This document shows, one piece after another, positions 34,233-36,101 of a stretch of DNA of 36,101 bases; position 1 is the first letter of the stretch, and each line of letters opens with the position of its first letter. The notes under the pieces are model-generated. The model made no database searches. It saw nothing but the letters and a program-made list of their open reading frames with translations, and had not been told where the DNA came from. The stretch is from JBJXGE01 sp046154185 (lineage in GTDB: Bacteria > Planctomycetota > UBA8108 > UBA1146 > JAJFFE01), in contig JBJXGE010000090.1 of the NCBI GenBank assembly GCA_046154185.1, positions 1 through 36,101 on the forward strand, read 5' to 3'. A program made the translations under genes and the position numbers.

Positions 34233-35624
34233 TTACGTGAAACGGAAAACCAGCATCAGCAAGTCTTGGATATTCACGACGCCGTTGCCGTTGAGGTCCG
34301 CGGCGCAATCGGGACACGGCCCAAGCGAACCGAGGAGGAGGAGCAAATCGTGAACATCGACTTCGTCATCGAGGTCGATATCGCCCAAAAGCCGTAACTG
34401 AGTTTCAGCGATGAATTCGCCGAGCGCGGTTCCAGAGTTGAGCGCGTCGAGATTGTCGTACTGCCAGTGAATGCCGCCGTAAATTCGGCTTTGGCCAGCT
34501 TCCGACGCGGCGTCTGACAGACTTGCAAAGCTGCGCATGATTCCCGGCAAGGCGTCCGAAGTCGTCGAAAACTCTATCTCATCAGTGCCAATGAACCGCT
34601 CAATGATCTTCGCCGCCGATGAACTGAAGGTGCTGTGACCCGACGTATACGCCGGGAACGGCGGTGTCGCAATGAGCGCCGTCCAGGTGAGGTCCGCATC
34701 GGTGTCGTCGTTGCCATCGTTCGCGGCTTCGTGAATTCCCGTGATGGGCCGCCAGTGGTTAAACTCGTATTTGTGGTCCCACGCGCAGATCGCCGCATCA
34801 GCGGCCGCGATCGACAGCAGCGCGAACAATCTCGCGTTTTGTCGCAGGTTGAAACCAAGGTCTTCCGAAACCGTCTGCGCGATCAATTGCCAGTGGCCGG
34901 GCGGCGTTGCAGTGCCGCCGCCATCCGCCCAGAAGAATGCGATCTGCGTTTGGTCCGCCGTGCGCGTCGCACTGTCAGAACGACCGAGTTCCTTTACCTC
35001 ATTGAACGCGAGCGTGTACGCGTCGCTCGTCAAGGACGGCGGGCCGGCTTGACGAAATTGATCGCCGCTCGTCATCGCCCAGGGCGTGACATCCGGCCAG
35101 TTGGGCAGCAGCGCGCCCGCGAAAGCGGGCGGTGTCGGTACCCAGAATCCGGGGCCAACAAACGGCACATACGGGACAATGGTCGCTGAACCGTCTGCGC
35201 TGCGGAGTGCAAGCAGTTCTTCCGCCACGTGGTTACCCCACGCGACGCCGCGGTTTTTTCGCAACGTCGGAATGCCCGCGATATCCGCCGCATGTGCGGA
35301 GTCAAACGTGGCGGCAAGCGTCGGGAACAATTGCGCCATGACTGAGCGCGCCGCGGCCGACGCAGCCGCAGTTGTCGACGCGAGCGCCTGCGCCGAGCCG
35401 TTCACGTGATACGGGACATGCTTGAGTCCTGTGCTGCCATTCACAGCGTCGAACATCGCTGTGTGTAAGAGCGCCATGGCGCGCGACGCGCGCGGTGGAT
35501 TCAGCGAGGTGGATCGAATGGCATCGAGGAGGCGATTATTCCAGTCGGTGATGACGTCAGCCCCGGCAACGCTCGTTCCGGCGATGAGTATCAGAAGGGC
35601 GAAACAAATCCGTCGAGAAGTCAT
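34233..35624 (-). CDS. Secreted vanadium-haloperoxidase/PAP2-type protein with dockerin-like tail
   Basis: A 463-residue exported protein. The signal peptide ends near ADVITDW. The catalytic domain carries all three motifs of the PAP2/vanadium-dependent haloperoxidase superfamily: K285-x6-R292P, S328-G329-H330 and S379R380-x5-H386, the residues that hold vanadate or phosphate. The sequence around them (YEFNHWRPITGI; PPFPAYTSGHSTFSS; SRIYGGIHWQYDN) is typical of the bacterial haloperoxidase-like branch rather than lipid phosphatases. Residues ~413-463 form a dockerin-like pair of Ca loops (DIDLDDEVDVHDLLLLLGSLG; DLNGNGVVNIQDLLMLVF), so the enzyme may be held at the surface or in a complex. AAAGGGA lies six bases before the ATG. 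Whether it oxidises halides or acts as a phosphatase cannot be told from sequence. Confidence 0.9.
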   Translation of the reverse strand: MTSRRICFALLILIAGTSVAGADVITDWNNRLLDAIRSTSLNPPRASRAMALLHTAMFDAVNGSTGLKHVPYHVNGSAQALASTTAAASAAARSVMAQLFPTLAATFDSAHAADIAGIPTLRKNRGVAWGNHVAEELLALRSADGSATIVPYVPFVGPGFWVPTPPAFAGALLPNWPDVTPWAMTSGDQFRQAGPPSLTSDAYTLAFNEVKELGRSDSATRTADQTQIAFFWADGGGTATPPGHWQLIAQTVSEDLGFNLRQNARLFALLSIAAADAAICAWDHKYEFNHWRPITGIHEAANDGNDDTDADLTWTALIATPPFPAYTSGHSTFSSSAAKIIERFIGTDEIEFSTTSDALPGIMRSFASLSDAASEAGQSRIYGGIHWQYDNLDALNSGTALGEFIAETQLRLLGDIDLDDEVDVHDLLLLLGSLGPCPDCAADLNGNGVVNIQDLLMLVFRFT

Positions 35625-36101
35625 GGCCTATCCCTTTCCCGTTCTCCAGATTCCCGGCCGCCCAACGGCGTGTCACGACGCGAGGATGTTGGTGCGGCGA
35701 CGAAAGAAGTGTCGGGCACAACACACACATGAGCCAAGTGGCCCGATCACTCAGTGTCGCCAAATATAGCGTTGCGGGCGCAGAAAGAAGCACCCGTCTC
35801 GGCGAGACGGGCGTCCTCGGTGACCAATGTTCGGGGGCGCTCGATCGGAGTTTTCCGATGATGTGGATTCTGTGGATCCCCGCCGGGATCGCGAGCGTCG
35901 CTAGCATCGACGAGAATCTCGCTCCTCGTCGGCGGGAGGTGCGCTCTCGCAAAAATCCACTGCGACCGATGTTAGCCTGCTCAGCGACAATTACTTTTGA
36001 GTTGAGCGACAATTATTTCTGCGTTCCTCACAATCGGAGACGTCCGTCGCTAACTTGGCCCCTCCCAAAGGATTGGGGGGAAGGCTGCCGAGATTGACCG
36101 C
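35625..36101. other. Non-coding end of the window
   Basis: No convincing gene is seen in these 477 bases; the open frames present lack family features and a plausible start. The first part should hold the promoter of the haloperoxidase gene. Near the right edge the composition becomes AT-richer, with a direct repeat (35983-36015), and an 8-bp hairpin (CCTCCCAA-AGGA-TTGGGGGG, 36061-36080, one G-U pair) follows. Confidence 0.55.
35970..36015. mobile_element. Possible insertion-sequence end with internal direct repeats (IS21-like)
   Basis: AGCGACAATTA occurs at 35983-35993 and again at 36005-36015, a 22-base period, just after a TGT at 35970-35972. IS21-family elements start with TG and carry short repeated transposase-binding sites inside each end, so this may be one end of such an element lying beyond the window or of a relic. 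No transposase gene is visible here. Confidence 0.25.

Noticed and set aside
35557..36012. 151-residue open frame on the - strand
   Set aside because: It overlaps the start of the haloperoxidase gene, has no family features, and spans the AT-rich repeat.
1..36101. tRNA, rRNA, CRISPR array, prophage or toxin-antitoxin genes
   Set aside because: None was recognised. Regularly spaced repeats are limited to the batE minisatellite and the Q-tract, both inside genes.

Overview
This is a GC-rich bacterial window, most likely from a planctomycete or a close relative. That assignment is an inference. It rests on two secreted proteins with C-terminal dockerin-like calcium-loop pairs of the kind common in Planctomycetota, a Ser/Thr kinase carrying a C-terminal formylglycine-generating-enzyme (FGE)-type domain, a complete MoxR/Bat operon, and Gram-negative envelope parts (NodT-type outer-membrane factor, a beta-barrel, lipoproteins). 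No rRNA, tRNA, CRISPR array or phage gene was seen.

Layout. 1-1093 (+): the 3' part of a large secreted protein with two Fn3-like repeats and a dockerin-like tail, closed by a strong terminator. 1388-11716 (-): a seven-gene, tightly overlapping MoxR/Bat operon, in transcription order moxR, DUF58 protein, BatD-like protein, batA, a fused batB-batC gene, batD, batE. 11951-15999 (-): an AI-2E-family membrane protein with a very large extra soluble domain, preceded by a hybrid sensor histidine kinase. 16318-22620 (-): an envelope/signalling cluster with a propeller-like lipoprotein, a 1014-residue kinase-TM-Ig-like-FGE protein, a second lipoprotein-like protein and a small beta-barrel. 22820-27928 (+): a self-contained exporter operon (TetR regulator, FtsX-type permease, ABC ATPase, HlyD adaptor, NodT outer-membrane factor). 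28145-34170: a mixed block with an alpha/beta hydrolase, a ZIP metal transporter, a secreted FGE-fold protein (all -) and a P2-type cation ATPase (+). 34233-35624 (-): a secreted vanadium-haloperoxidase/PAP2-type protein with a dockerin-like tail, convergent with the ATPase and separated from it by a 16-bp hairpin. The last ~480 bases have no convincing gene, but hold a short AT-rich direct repeat that may be the end of an insertion sequence.

How the genes work together. The Bat operon pairs a MoxR AAA+ ATPase with von Willebrand A (VWA) domain proteins and TPR partners at the inner membrane and periplasm. Its stop/start overlaps imply translational coupling. The kinase cluster looks like a module that senses something outside the cytoplasm through Ig-like and FGE-type domains and signals inward. 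The exporter operon encodes the inner-membrane pump, adaptor and outer-membrane channel together with the likely repressor. The two FGE-fold domains lack the catalytic cysteine pair, so they are unlikely to make formylglycine. The most unusual points are the BatB-BatC fusion with a credible internal start, the expanded AI-2E-family protein, and the dockerin-tailed haloperoxidase.
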